Source of the DNA: CAZCSK01 sp964501265
GTDB lineage: Bacteria > Actinomycetota > CADDZG01 > JAHWKV01
Direction of reading: 5' to 3'
Assembly (NCBI GenBank): GCA_964501265.1
Contig: CAZCSK010000033.1
Location: forward strand, 1 to 26,930
Length of the DNA stretch: 26,930 bases
This document shows, one piece after another, positions 9,841 to 17,033 of this stretch; the stretch's first letter is position 1, and every line of letters starts with the position of its first letter. Position numbers and translations under genes: made by a program. Under the pieces are notes generated by a model. That model had not been told where the DNA came from and ran no database searches. It worked only from the letters and a program-made list of their open reading frames with translations.

Positions 9841-10887
9841 CTAAACTCGAGCCGCGCGGTAGATCGCTTCGTATCCGGCGACCATTTGACTCACGTCGAA
9901 AAGTCGCTCCGCGCGTTCCCGGCACGCTGCTGGGTCTATTTTCAAGCAGTGGTCGATTCCGCCGGGAAGGTCCTCGATTTGCTTAAGGACGAAGCCGGTT
10001 ACGTCGTGTTCCACGATCTCGGGAACGGATCCTCTGCCAAGCGCCACGACGGGAGTTCCGCATGCCAAGGCCTCCACCATCACTATTCCGAACGGTTCCT
10101 CCCACTGAATCGGGAATACGAGACATCGGGCTCTGCCCAGCAGATCCTTCTTCACCGCGGCGTCCGCTTGACCGATCCACTCGGTGTCGTCACCGAGGCG
10201 GGGCTTGACTTCGTACTCGAAGTAGTCTCGCTCGATCTTCTCGATGCACTTACCTGCAATAACGATGGGCATCCCGGCTTCGCGGGCGGCGTCGATGGCA
10301 AGATGGGCGCCTTTCTCGGGACTCATTCGCCCGAGAAACAATACGAAGTCTTCCTTGGTTGCGTTGAACGGGTATTCGGCCACAGGTATCGCGTTGTATA
10401 CGGTTCCGGCCCACGTCAGGTCCGGCGCGTGAAGCCTCTGCGCGTCGGTAATGGCAACAAGACTGATTGAGTCGCCCAGCGTCCGGTAGTAACGTCCGAC
10501 CTCTCCGTCGGTTGGGCCGTGCGCGGTGACCACGGTCCGAGTTGTGCGGCCTCGAGCAAGCAAGGGGCCGGCGATGCTGTGATCGTGGATCACGTCTACT
10601 TCCACGTCGGCAAGAACCGCTGCAGCGGCAGCCGCCTGGATAAGCTCAGGTAACGGTTCTCCCAGCCGCGAACTCGGAGGCTCGGAGTAGGTCTGACGGA
10701 ACTGCGCGCGAGTTCTATGTTCGCCTGCGGCGATCAACGTGACGTCATGTCCTCGATCGACCAAACCGTTCGCAAGCCAGGAGCAGATCCATTCGATGCC
10801 TCCGTATGCATCCGGCGGCACATGGAACCAAGGGGGCGCCACCATGGCGATTCGCAGAGGCTCAAATTCGGAGGAAGTGTCGGCCAT
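9841..10887 (-). CDS. Family 4 (GT-B) glycosyltransferase
   Basis: This is a 348-residue retaining GT-B glycosyltransferase. The N-terminal Rossmann domain begins LRIAMVAPPW and contains AYGGIEW and the GHDVTL strand. The C-terminal domain starts near FVLFLGRMSPEKG (about 181-193) and carries the E-x7-E motif in EEPFGIVMVEALACGTPV (E264 and E272), which binds the nucleotide sugar. Acceptor and product cannot be read from sequence. Its position upstream of GH15 and divergent from a debranching-type glycosidase suggests glucan or glucoside metabolism. ATG at 10887 is chosen because TTGGAG lies just upstream (3-nt gap) and homology begins shortly after; an upstream ATG at 10917 would add 10 residues with no good ribosome site. 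It appears to lead the GT4-GH15 operon. Confidence 0.88.
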   Translation of the reverse strand: MADTSSEFEPLRIAMVAPPWFHVPPDAYGGIEWICSWLANGLVDRGHDVTLIAAGEHRTRAQFRQTYSEPPSSRLGEPLPELIQAAAAAAVLADVEVDVIHDHSIAGPLLARGRTTRTVVTAHGPTDGEVGRYYRTLGDSISLVAITDAQRLHAPDLTWAGTVYNAIPVAEYPFNATKEDFVLFLGRMSPEKGAHLAIDAAREAGMPIVIAGKCIEKIERDYFEYEVKPRLGDDTEWIGQADAAVKKDLLGRARCLVFPIQWEEPFGIVMVEALACGTPVVALGRGSVPEIVEHDVTGFVLKQIEDLPGGIDHCLKIDPAACRERAERLFDVSQMVAGYEAIYRAARV

Positions 10888-10915
10888 GTTCTCCAATGGT
10901 AGAGCATGGCGGTGC

Positions 10916-10923
10916 ATTAGACT
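10916..10923. promoter_or_regulatory. Overlapping divergent -10 elements (bidirectional promoter candidate)
   Basis: In the 44-bp gap between two divergent genes, ATTAGACT holds two -10-like hexamers. TAGACT on the plus strand (10918-10923) ends 8 nt before the GTG of the debranching-type gene. TCTAAT on the minus strand (10921-10916) has five of six consensus bases and lies about 28 nt before the GT4 ATG. No clear -35 is visible on either side. Confidence 0.45.
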
Positions 10924-10931
10924 CGTGCCTC

Positions 10932-13175
10932 GTGAACCAACGATCCAGCCAGCAGGAGTCCCCCAGAGTCACCGGGCCGAGGGGGGAAGAGTTCGATTCC
11001 TTGGGAAGAGCGGCCGCGCTGCGGGCTCAGAAGGCCCCTCCCGGTGTTCCCGCTCAGGCCGGCGGACATCTTTTGGTGATCAAGGACGGGCCGGTGTTTT
11101 TGTGCACCAGCCGGTACGGGGAAATCCGCACCGGTGAAGTCCGGGGTGAAGGTCTCTACTTTCACGACACTCGGTACCTGTCGGAGCTCCGTGCGTCGTT
11201 GGGCGGCACCGAGCCGGTTGTGCTTTCTTCGTCGGCCGATTTGGGTTATGCCATGGTCGTCGACGCGACCAATCGCGACATTCGCAAGGATAAGGTTCTC
11301 CTCATCCCGCAGCAAACCTTGAGTCTAAGGCGCTTCCGTTTCATCTCCGACCGTCTGTATGAGCGCATTAACCTCCGTAACTACGGAGTCGAGCCCATCT
11401 CGACGACCCTTGAACTGCTGATGGCGGCAGATTTTGCCGACATGTTCGAGGTCCGTGGAATGCGTCTTCGCAAGCAACGCGGCCAGGCTCTTGCTCCAAA
11501 ACAGATTGGATCGGGAGTGACGTTCGCCTACGTGGGAGAAGACGAACTCTTTAGAGAGACGGTCATCAACTTCGAACCTGGTCCGGAATCAGTTGTGTTC
11601 GAGGAGGGACGTGCTCGCGTGACCTGGAATATCACGCTTGAACCGGGCGCGGAGACAATGATCTTCATAACTTTCGAACCCTCTGAAGGGGGCAAGCGCA
11701 AAAGGAGCCGGTCCTTCGTGACAGCGGAGGCCTCGGTGAAAGCAGCGCATGATCGCTGGCGTGATGAGGGATCGGCGATTCACACCAACAACGAACTATT
11801 CGACAAATTTGCGAATGCCTCGGTCAGGGATCTTCGCGCCCTGATGACTCCAACCGAAGGGGGCGAAATCATCGCGGCGGGCATCCCGTGGTACGTTGCG
11901 CCGTTTGGCCGCGACAGCCTACTCACGGCCTACGAGATGCTGTTGTTCAATCCGGCTATCGCGCAAGGGACCTTAAAGGTTCTGGCTCAACATCAGGCTC
12001 GAAAGGACGATGCGGTGCGCGACGCCGAGCCGGGGAAGATCCTTCATGAGATACGTGCGGGCGAACTTGCTCGCAGCGGTTACATACCGCATTCGCCCTA
12101 TTACGGCTCCGTCGATGCGACCCCTCTATTTGTGATGCTCGCGGCGGCCTATTACCGCTGGACCAACGACATATCGACTCTTGTGGCGTTGCGCCCCGCG
12201 ATCGAGTCTGCGCTTGGCTGGATGGACTCTTTCGGAGATCTCGATGGCGACGGTTTCATCGAGTACTTGCGTCGCGCGCCGGGAGGTATGGACAATCAGG
12301 GATGGAAAGATTCAGGCGATGGCATCGTCCATGCCGACGGCAGTTTGGCGGAACCTCCCATTGCATTGTCGGAGGTTCAGGGGTACGCCTACCTGGCCAA
12401 GCTCCGGATTGCCGATGTGTTCGAGGTTTGGGGCGATGAAGAGCGAGCTTCGACTCTGCGCAAACAAGCAGGGGATTTGAAGGCTGCTTTCAACGAGGCC
12501 TTCTGGATGCCGGACGAAGGCACGTTTGCGGTCGCTCTCGACGGGCGCAAACGTCAAGTTAAGAGCATCACATCGAACCCCGGGCACTGCCTTTATTGCG
12601 ACATCGTGGAGCCCGCAAAGGCAGGGCCGCTCGCCGAGCGGCTGATGGCGCCGGATATGTTCAGTGGCTGGGGTATTCGAACTCTGTCGGCCGACTCACC
12701 TGCCTATAACCCGATGAGTTATCACAACGGAAGCGTGTGGCCACACGACAACATACTGATCGCTGCCGGGATGAAGCGGCATGGCCATCCAGGCGCGACA
12801 GAGGCGATCGCAACGGCGTTGCTCGACGCGGCTCTAGTGTCCCGCGAGGCGCGTTTGCCGGAGGTCTTCTGCGGATTCTTCCGCCGAGAGGGAGTACCCT
12901 TTGTCGCCTACCCAGTGGCGTGCAGCCCTCAGGCTTGGGCTTCAGCCGTTCCCTTCATGATGATCCAGTCCTTGCTGGGGATATCTGCTCGTGCGCCCGA
13001 TGGAGTCCTGACTGTTAACAAGCCGCGGCTTCCCCCCTGGCTGAATCAGGTGCATCTGAGTGACATCGCCGTCGGCACGTCCAAGGTCAGTCTCGCCTTC
13101 AGTCGGCAGGATGAAACAACGGCATTTTCTCTGGTCGGCCGTGAAGGTGACGTTCGCGTTACGATTGAGGAATAA
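10932..13175 (+). CDS. Amylo-alpha-1,6-glucosidase-type glycosidase (glycogen debranching family)
   Basis: The protein has about 747 residues in two parts: an N-terminal debranching-type beta domain (HLLVIKDGPVFLC, then GLYFHDTRYLSEL) and a C-terminal (alpha/alpha)6 barrel. Barrel signatures are PFGRDSL at 324-330, NQGWKDSGDGI with W458 and D460, and YHNGSVWPHDN with H598. The family contains debranching glucosidases and hydrolases acting on small glucosides, so the exact substrate is open; alpha-glucan, or a compatible glucoside made by the neighbouring GT4, are the reasonable options. It is cytoplasmic, with no signal peptide. The start is uncertain. GTG 10932 has no Shine-Dalgarno but TAGACT lies 8 nt upstream, suggesting a leaderless mRNA. 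The frame is open further upstream but there overlaps GT4. It is followed after 56 bp by otsA and is probably co-transcribed. Confidence 0.87.
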   Translation: MNQRSSQQESPRVTGPRGEEFDSLGRAAALRAQKAPPGVPAQAGGHLLVIKDGPVFLCTSRYGEIRTGEVRGEGLYFHDTRYLSELRASLGGTEPVVLSSSADLGYAMVVDATNRDIRKDKVLLIPQQTLSLRRFRFISDRLYERINLRNYGVEPISTTLELLMAADFADMFEVRGMRLRKQRGQALAPKQIGSGVTFAYVGEDELFRETVINFEPGPESVVFEEGRARVTWNITLEPGAETMIFITFEPSEGGKRKRSRSFVTAEASVKAAHDRWRDEGSAIHTNNELFDKFANASVRDLRALMTPTEGGEIIAAGIPWYVAPFGRDSLLTAYEMLLFNPAIAQGTLKVLAQHQARKDDAVRDAEPGKILHEIRAGELARSGYIPHSPYYGSVDATPLFVMLAAAYYRWTNDISTLVALRPAIESALGWMDSFGDLDGDGFIEYLRRAPGGMDNQGWKDSGDGIVHADGSLAEPPIALSEVQGYAYLAKLRIADVFEVWGDEERASTLRKQAGDLKAAFNEAFWMPDEGTFAVALDGRKRQVKSITSNPGHCLYCDIVEPAKAGPLAERLMAPDMFSGWGIRTLSADSPAYNPMSYHNGSVWPHDNILIAAGMKRHGHPGATEAIATALLDAALVSREARLPEVFCGFFRREGVPFVAYPVACSPQAWASAVPFMMIQSLLGISARAPDGVLTVNKPRLPPWLNQVHLSDIAVGTSKVSLAFSRQDETTAFSLVGREGDVRVTIEE

Positions 13176-13196
13176 GCCAAGGGGGAGTTGAAAATA

Positions 13197-13235
13197 GTGT
13201 CGCAGCGAGAGACGGAGACTCGATTGGCTGAGTGA
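13197..13235 (+). CDS. Putative 12-codon leader ORF coupled to otsA
   Basis: GTG at 13197 opens a 12-codon ORF encoding MSQRETETRLAE. It is preceded by GGGGGAG (13181-13187) at 9-nt spacing, the best ribosome site in this gap. Its TGA (13233-13235) overlaps the otsA GTG (13232-13234) as GTGA. otsA itself has only GGAG 14 nt upstream and an in-frame TGA directly before its start, so ribosomes finishing this ORF would be placed exactly on otsA. A function as leader or coupling ORF is inference; no homologue is recognised. Confidence 0.4.
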   Translation: MSQRETETRLAE

Positions 13236-14635
13236 CGCCCACTCCTAGTCGTATTGTGGCATTCGCAAACCGGTTACCGGTAGTCAAATCGCGGGACGGG
13301 TGGGAGTCGGCAGCCGGTGGATTGGTCACTTCCCTTCGTCCGGTTCTGAAGGAACTTCAAGGGTCGTGGGTCGGGTGGGATGGAGGCGCCCACGACATCC
13401 CCTCGCAGGTGCCCGAACTCGGGATCGATCTGTATCCCGTCAACCTGTCGAGGCAGCAGACCGAGGGTTACTACTTCGGGTTCTGTAACCGAACACTGTG
13501 GCCGCTGCTTCACGACTTCATCCAGATTCCGATCTTCGACACGAGATGGTGGGAGCTGTATTGCGCGGTCAATGAGAAGTTCGCGCATGCGAGGTTTCGG
13601 CTTCCACGTGACGTTCCGGGAACACTTTGGGTACACGACTTCCATTTGATGCTCCTGCCCCAGCTCTTACGCAGGCGGCGCCCGATGGATGCGATTGCAT
13701 TTTTCCTACATACCCCCTTTCCCGAGCCGGCTCTCTTCGCACGCCTGCCGTGGAGGCGGCAAATGCTAAAGGGCATGTTGGGTGCCGACCTTGTGGGGTT
13801 TCATACAAAGGGTTACCAGGACAACTTTTTGGCGACGTGTGACAGGTTTGTCGACGACGTGAAAGTTCACTCCAGCTCTGTCGAACTAGAAGATGGTAGG
13901 ACGGTGGCGGCGGCCGTCCATCCGATCTCCATCGACGCCGCCGGATTTGCCTTGGCCGCCGTCAGGTCGGGGGTTGATAGGCAGTTGCGCAAATTGCGCA
14001 CACAATTTGCCTTCCGCAAAGTTTTTCTGGGAGTGGATAGAGCCGATTACACGAAAGGCATTATTGAGAGACTGAATGCTTTCGAGATGCTGCTCGAGCG
14101 TCGTCCCGATCTGCGCGGAGATGTCGCGTTCATTCAGATTGCCATCCCGAGCCGCGACGATGTCAAAGAATACAAAGAGTTACGAGCCCAGATCGAGGGA
14201 GACGTGGGCCGCATAAACGGGAGGTTCACGCAGCCCGGCGAGGACGTTCCCGTGCACTATCTGTATCGGCATTTGACGCGAAATCAGATGCTGGCCTACT
14301 ACCGGCTGGCGGATGTTGCAGTCGTAACTCCGCTCAAGGACGGAATGAATCTCGTTGCGAAGGAGTTTGTTGTGACGCAGGCCGCCGCGGATGGCCGGGG
14401 GGTGCTGTTGCTAAGCGAGTTTGCGGGGGCCGCGCAAGAACTTACGGAGGCGCTCATTTGCAACCCCTTTGATGTTGAAGGTCTTTCCGTTCACATGGAG
14501 AAGGCGTTGGCGATGGATGAGCCAAGCGCGCGAGCGCGTCTTGGAGCCATGGCGAAAAGAGTTCATCGGCGAGACGTATCCGCCTGGGCCTCTGATCTGC
14601 TTGCGGATCTCGGAGTTAAAGGAGGCGAACTATGA
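13232..14635 (+). CDS. otsA: Alpha,alpha-trehalose-6-phosphate synthase
   Basis: OtsA transfers glucose from a nucleotide sugar to glucose 6-phosphate, giving trehalose 6-phosphate. This is a 467-residue GT20 enzyme of GT-B fold. Visible signatures are SRIVAFANRLPV at 6-17, the GGL turn at 29-31, WVHDFHLMLLP at 133-143, FFLHTPFP at 157-164, GVDRADYTKGI with R270 and K275 (phosphate and nucleotide contacts), and TPLKDGMNLVAKEF at 366-379 containing D370 and E378. The GTG start at 13232 is the earliest possible because TGA precedes it in frame; the next GTG would delete the first beta strand. It follows the debranching-type gene in one probable operon and overlaps a 12-codon leader ORF by 4 bp. 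Its 3' end overlaps convergent mbfA by 20 bp. The phosphatase partner is otsB at 1861. Confidence 0.95.
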   Translation: MTPTPSRIVAFANRLPVVKSRDGWESAAGGLVTSLRPVLKELQGSWVGWDGGAHDIPSQVPELGIDLYPVNLSRQQTEGYYFGFCNRTLWPLLHDFIQIPIFDTRWWELYCAVNEKFAHARFRLPRDVPGTLWVHDFHLMLLPQLLRRRRPMDAIAFFLHTPFPEPALFARLPWRRQMLKGMLGADLVGFHTKGYQDNFLATCDRFVDDVKVHSSSVELEDGRTVAAAVHPISIDAAGFALAAVRSGVDRQLRKLRTQFAFRKVFLGVDRADYTKGIIERLNAFEMLLERRPDLRGDVAFIQIAIPSRDDVKEYKELRAQIEGDVGRINGRFTQPGEDVPVHYLYRHLTRNQMLAYYRLADVAVVTPLKDGMNLVAKEFVVTQAAADGRGVLLLSEFAGAAQELTEALICNPFDVEGLSVHMEKALAMDEPSARARLGAMAKRVHRRDVSAWASDLLADLGVKGGEL

Positions 14636-15743
14636 GATCACCTACTAAGTAGCCGATCCCTGCGACTCCCAGGCCGACTACGAACATATCGAAGCCGCTT
14701 CGGAAGATTCCCCGTCCGGTGAACAGGCTTCGGGCGGCGCCGACTCCAAAGTGCGAGACCATCGCGATCGCGAACGCGAGCCAGATCGCAGTCAGTCCCT
14801 CGAAGAGCAAAAACGGAAAGACGGGCAGTAAAGCGCCGATCGCGGTTGCGAGTCCAGTTATCCAGCCTTCTCGCAAGGGCGTGGCGTGGGCCTCACCGAT
14901 CCCAAGTTCCTCACGGACTTTCTCCTCTAGCGCCCGCTCCGGCGAACGCATGATCTCACGGGCCATCGCTTCGGCCTGCTCGGCGCTGACCCCCTTAGCT
15001 TCGTAGATCAGCGCCAGTTCCTTCTCTTCGAGTTCGGGCATCAGTTCTAACTCTTGCCTCTCGACCTCGATCTCATGCGCATAAACCTCAAGTTCGCTCT
15101 TTGCCGCGAGATAGCCCGATGCACCCATCGAGAGGGCGTCGGCCACACTTCCGGCTATTCCCGACACGAGAATGATGTCCGTGGCGCCGGTGACGCCGGT
15201 CGCGCCGATTACACCGGCCACGAGACCAAAGTTAGCTGTGAGTCCGTCGTTGAAGCCGTAAATAATGTTCCGAAGGAATCCGCCCGAGCTGGTGCGGTGC
15301 CAAGCCTCGCCTTCCTTTCCTGCCATGATGCGGAGATTCTCGGCGTGTTCGGCCGACTCATGAGCCAATGTGAGCGCTGCGCTTTTTGCCGCACCGGGCT
15401 CGCTTTCGGTGTGAAGCCGCAGGTAACCTTTTACCTCCTGACCCTCTTCGCGCAGGAGGAGAGAAACGAGAACTGAGGGGCTGAACTTGCGACCGACCCA
15501 GGCCAGTACGCGGGCCCGCATCGACGGGGTTACTTCGGCGGGAAGTGTCGTGCCCTGCTTGGCGAGAACGTCGGCCCATACGGCCACATGCTGATCTTCG
15601 ACGACGGCGAGGCGTGCGAAGATGTCGCGCTTTTTTGGGTCCGTTTCCACACGGGCGAGTACCCGGTAGAGGTAAGCGGCGTCGCCCTCATCCTGCCAAT
15701 GGCTCCTCCATTCGGCGAGCGTCTTGGGATCTTGTTCGTCCAT
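14616..15743 (-). CDS. Ferritin-like domain fused to VIT1/CCC1 transporter (MbfA type iron/manganese exporter)
   Basis: The 375-residue protein has two parts. Residues 1 to about 150 form a rubrerythrin/ferritin-like four-helix domain with possible di-iron ligands E19, E49 and H52 (VVEDQH), the REEGQE segment, and HESAEHAE. Residues about 160-375 form a VIT1/CCC1 membrane domain, starting at IYGFNDGLTANFGLVAG, with roughly five hydrophobic helices around a charged Glu-rich cytoplasmic loop (about 220-285). The same fusion is known in the membrane-bound ferritin MbfA, which exports iron under iron or peroxide stress; the metal here is inferred. ATG 15743 has no clear Shine-Dalgarno, but TAGCCT lies 7 nt upstream, so a leaderless mRNA is plausible. 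It diverges from the PIMT-like gene and overlaps the otsA 3' end by 20 bp. Confidence 0.88.
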   Translation of the reverse strand: MDEQDPKTLAEWRSHWQDEGDAAYLYRVLARVETDPKKRDIFARLAVVEDQHVAVWADVLAKQGTTLPAEVTPSMRARVLAWVGRKFSPSVLVSLLLREEGQEVKGYLRLHTESEPGAAKSAALTLAHESAEHAENLRIMAGKEGEAWHRTSSGGFLRNIIYGFNDGLTANFGLVAGVIGATGVTGATDIILVSGIAGSVADALSMGASGYLAAKSELEVYAHEIEVERQELELMPELEEKELALIYEAKGVSAEQAEAMAREIMRSPERALEEKVREELGIGEAHATPLREGWITGLATAIGALLPVFPFLLFEGLTAIWLAFAIAMVSHFGVGAARSLFTGRGIFRSGFDMFVVGLGVAGIGYLVGDLIVRLL

Positions 15744-15750
15744 TGATCAA

Positions 15751-15756
15751 AGGCTA
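15751..15756 (-). promoter_or_regulatory. Candidate leaderless -10 element for the MbfA-type gene
   Basis: TAGCCT on the minus strand is followed by 7 nt and then the ATG at 15743. The spacer contains the palindrome TTGATCAA (15743-15750), which could be part of an operator, though at 8 bp it may be chance. No -35 match is evident. Confidence 0.42.
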
Positions 15757-15816
15757 CATCGCCTGCGCTCAACCCGGCTTCTATCGACTTTTGAATGGGG
15801 CAAGATAGGGGTGGGA

Positions 15817-17019
15817 ATGGCGGCAAGCTCAGTTGCGCTGCGCAAGAGGCTCGTCGAGCACTTGGAGAAGAACCGCTCTCTGGTGTCCGAGCCTATTCGG
15901 CGTGCTTTCCTATCGGTGCCTCGAGAACTCTTCGTCCCAGAGGTCGCTGAGGCCGAGGGACTGGAATCTATTTATAAGGACGTTGCCCTTCCCACAAAGA
16001 GAGACTCCCAAGGCATCCCAATCAGTTCATCATCGCAGCCGGCGATGATGGCGCACATGATCGAGCAACTCGATCTGCGTCCAGGAATGAAGGTCCTCGA
16101 GATCGGGTCAGGCACTGGCTATAACGCGGCCCTGATGAAGACGGTTGTCGGAGCCAATGGGAAAATCGTAACCGTCGACCTCGAGCCCGATTTGGTGAAG
16201 AAGGCCAGGCGGGGCTTAAGCAAAGGGGGCTATTCCGTCAAGGTTGTCGCCGGCGACGGTCGTCAGGGTTGGGAGGCCGGGGCTCCCTACGACCGAATCA
16301 TCGTGACCGCAAGCTCGAGAGACATCCCACGGTCCTGGATTCATCAACTGAGCGAGGGTGGTTTGCTGCAACTTCCCCTGATCCTTGCCAAGACGGAGTT
16401 TCGGCCGCAGGCAGTCGTGACGTTCGTGAGGATGGGGTCGCGCCTGGAGTCGAAATCAGTAATACCCGGCAGCTTCATGAGCCTTCGCGCGAGACCGGGG
16501 GATCCCAGTTTCGAGCAGGGCAACGCCATCTACGCTGGGGCGCACGTTAGCGGAAGGCAAATTTCATTTGGGACCATAAGCGGGCAGGCAATTGCGAGCA
16601 TGTCCGCTGGGGCTAGGAAGAACTTGGCTGCGTTGCTCGCATCCAAGCCGCGGATTTTATTACTCGATCCGGCCCCTGGGCGCCAAGATTTTGAAGTCTT
16701 CGTTGCGCTGGCCGTCGATTCGTACCCTCTTGTTTCCATACATATTCCGGGAGCTTCCAGCTTGGCGGTCATCAGTGTTGACGGAAATTCGCTAGCTTTC
16801 CTGCGGGGTGGCAAGAGACTCTTCCGGTTGGAAGCACGCGGGAGGGCCGAGGCGCAGAAAGCTCTCGAGGGAGCTTTCACGCAGTGGGTTGAGATAGGTG
16901 AGCCTCGGCTTAGAGACTTGCGCGTCATCGCAACTTTCAATCGCCCACCCGAGGGAGCATGGCGTTCCCAGCGCCGGAGCCCAGGTTTTCTTGCATTCGA
17001 CTGGATGCGCACAAGTTAG
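15817..17019 (+). CDS. Protein-L-isoaspartate O-methyltransferase-like protein with C-terminal extension
   Basis: This 400-residue cytoplasmic protein has an N-terminal PIMT-type SAM methyltransferase domain (about 1-215). Signatures are the substrate-loop block ISSSSQPAMMAHMIEQL (about 69-85), the SAM motif I VLEIGSGTGYNAAL (about 93-106), an acidic VTVDLEPD and the strand YDRIIVTAS. PIMTs repair isoaspartyl damage by methylating the abnormal carboxyl. The remaining 185 residues form a second domain I cannot name; PIMT-like proteins of this length occur in actinomycetes, and some act in peptide modification, so repair is probable but not proven. ATG 15817 follows GGGGTGGGA; GTG 15811 is an alternative start. 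It diverges from the MbfA-type gene, and only 14 bp separate its stop from the convergent THUMP methyltransferase. Confidence 0.82.
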   Translation: MAASSVALRKRLVEHLEKNRSLVSEPIRRAFLSVPRELFVPEVAEAEGLESIYKDVALPTKRDSQGIPISSSSQPAMMAHMIEQLDLRPGMKVLEIGSGTGYNAALMKTVVGANGKIVTVDLEPDLVKKARRGLSKGGYSVKVVAGDGRQGWEAGAPYDRIIVTASSRDIPRSWIHQLSEGGLLQLPLILAKTEFRPQAVVTFVRMGSRLESKSVIPGSFMSLRARPGDPSFEQGNAIYAGAHVSGRQISFGTISGQAIASMSAGARKNLAALLASKPRILLLDPAPGRQDFEVFVALAVDSYPLVSIHIPGASSLAVISVDGNSLAFLRGGKRLFRLEARGRAEAQKALEGAFTQWVEIGEPRLRDLRVIATFNRPPEGAWRSQRRSPGFLAFDWMRTS

Positions 17020-17032
17020 GGCAGGTGTGCGC
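17007..17032. terminator. GC-rich hairpin at the convergent gene junction
   Basis: GCGCACA (17007-17013) and TGTGCGC (17026-17032) form a perfect 7-bp stem with a 12-nt loop, spanning the PIMT-like stop and the tiny gap before the convergent stop. It has no U-tract on either strand, so it could be a bidirectional transcription stop or merely a 3'-end hairpin. Confidence 0.35.
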
Positions 17033-17033
17033 T

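Noticed and set aside
9132..9986. A 284-codon plus-strand open frame opposite GH15 and GT4
   Set aside because: It spans the junction of two well-supported genes and has no domain signature.
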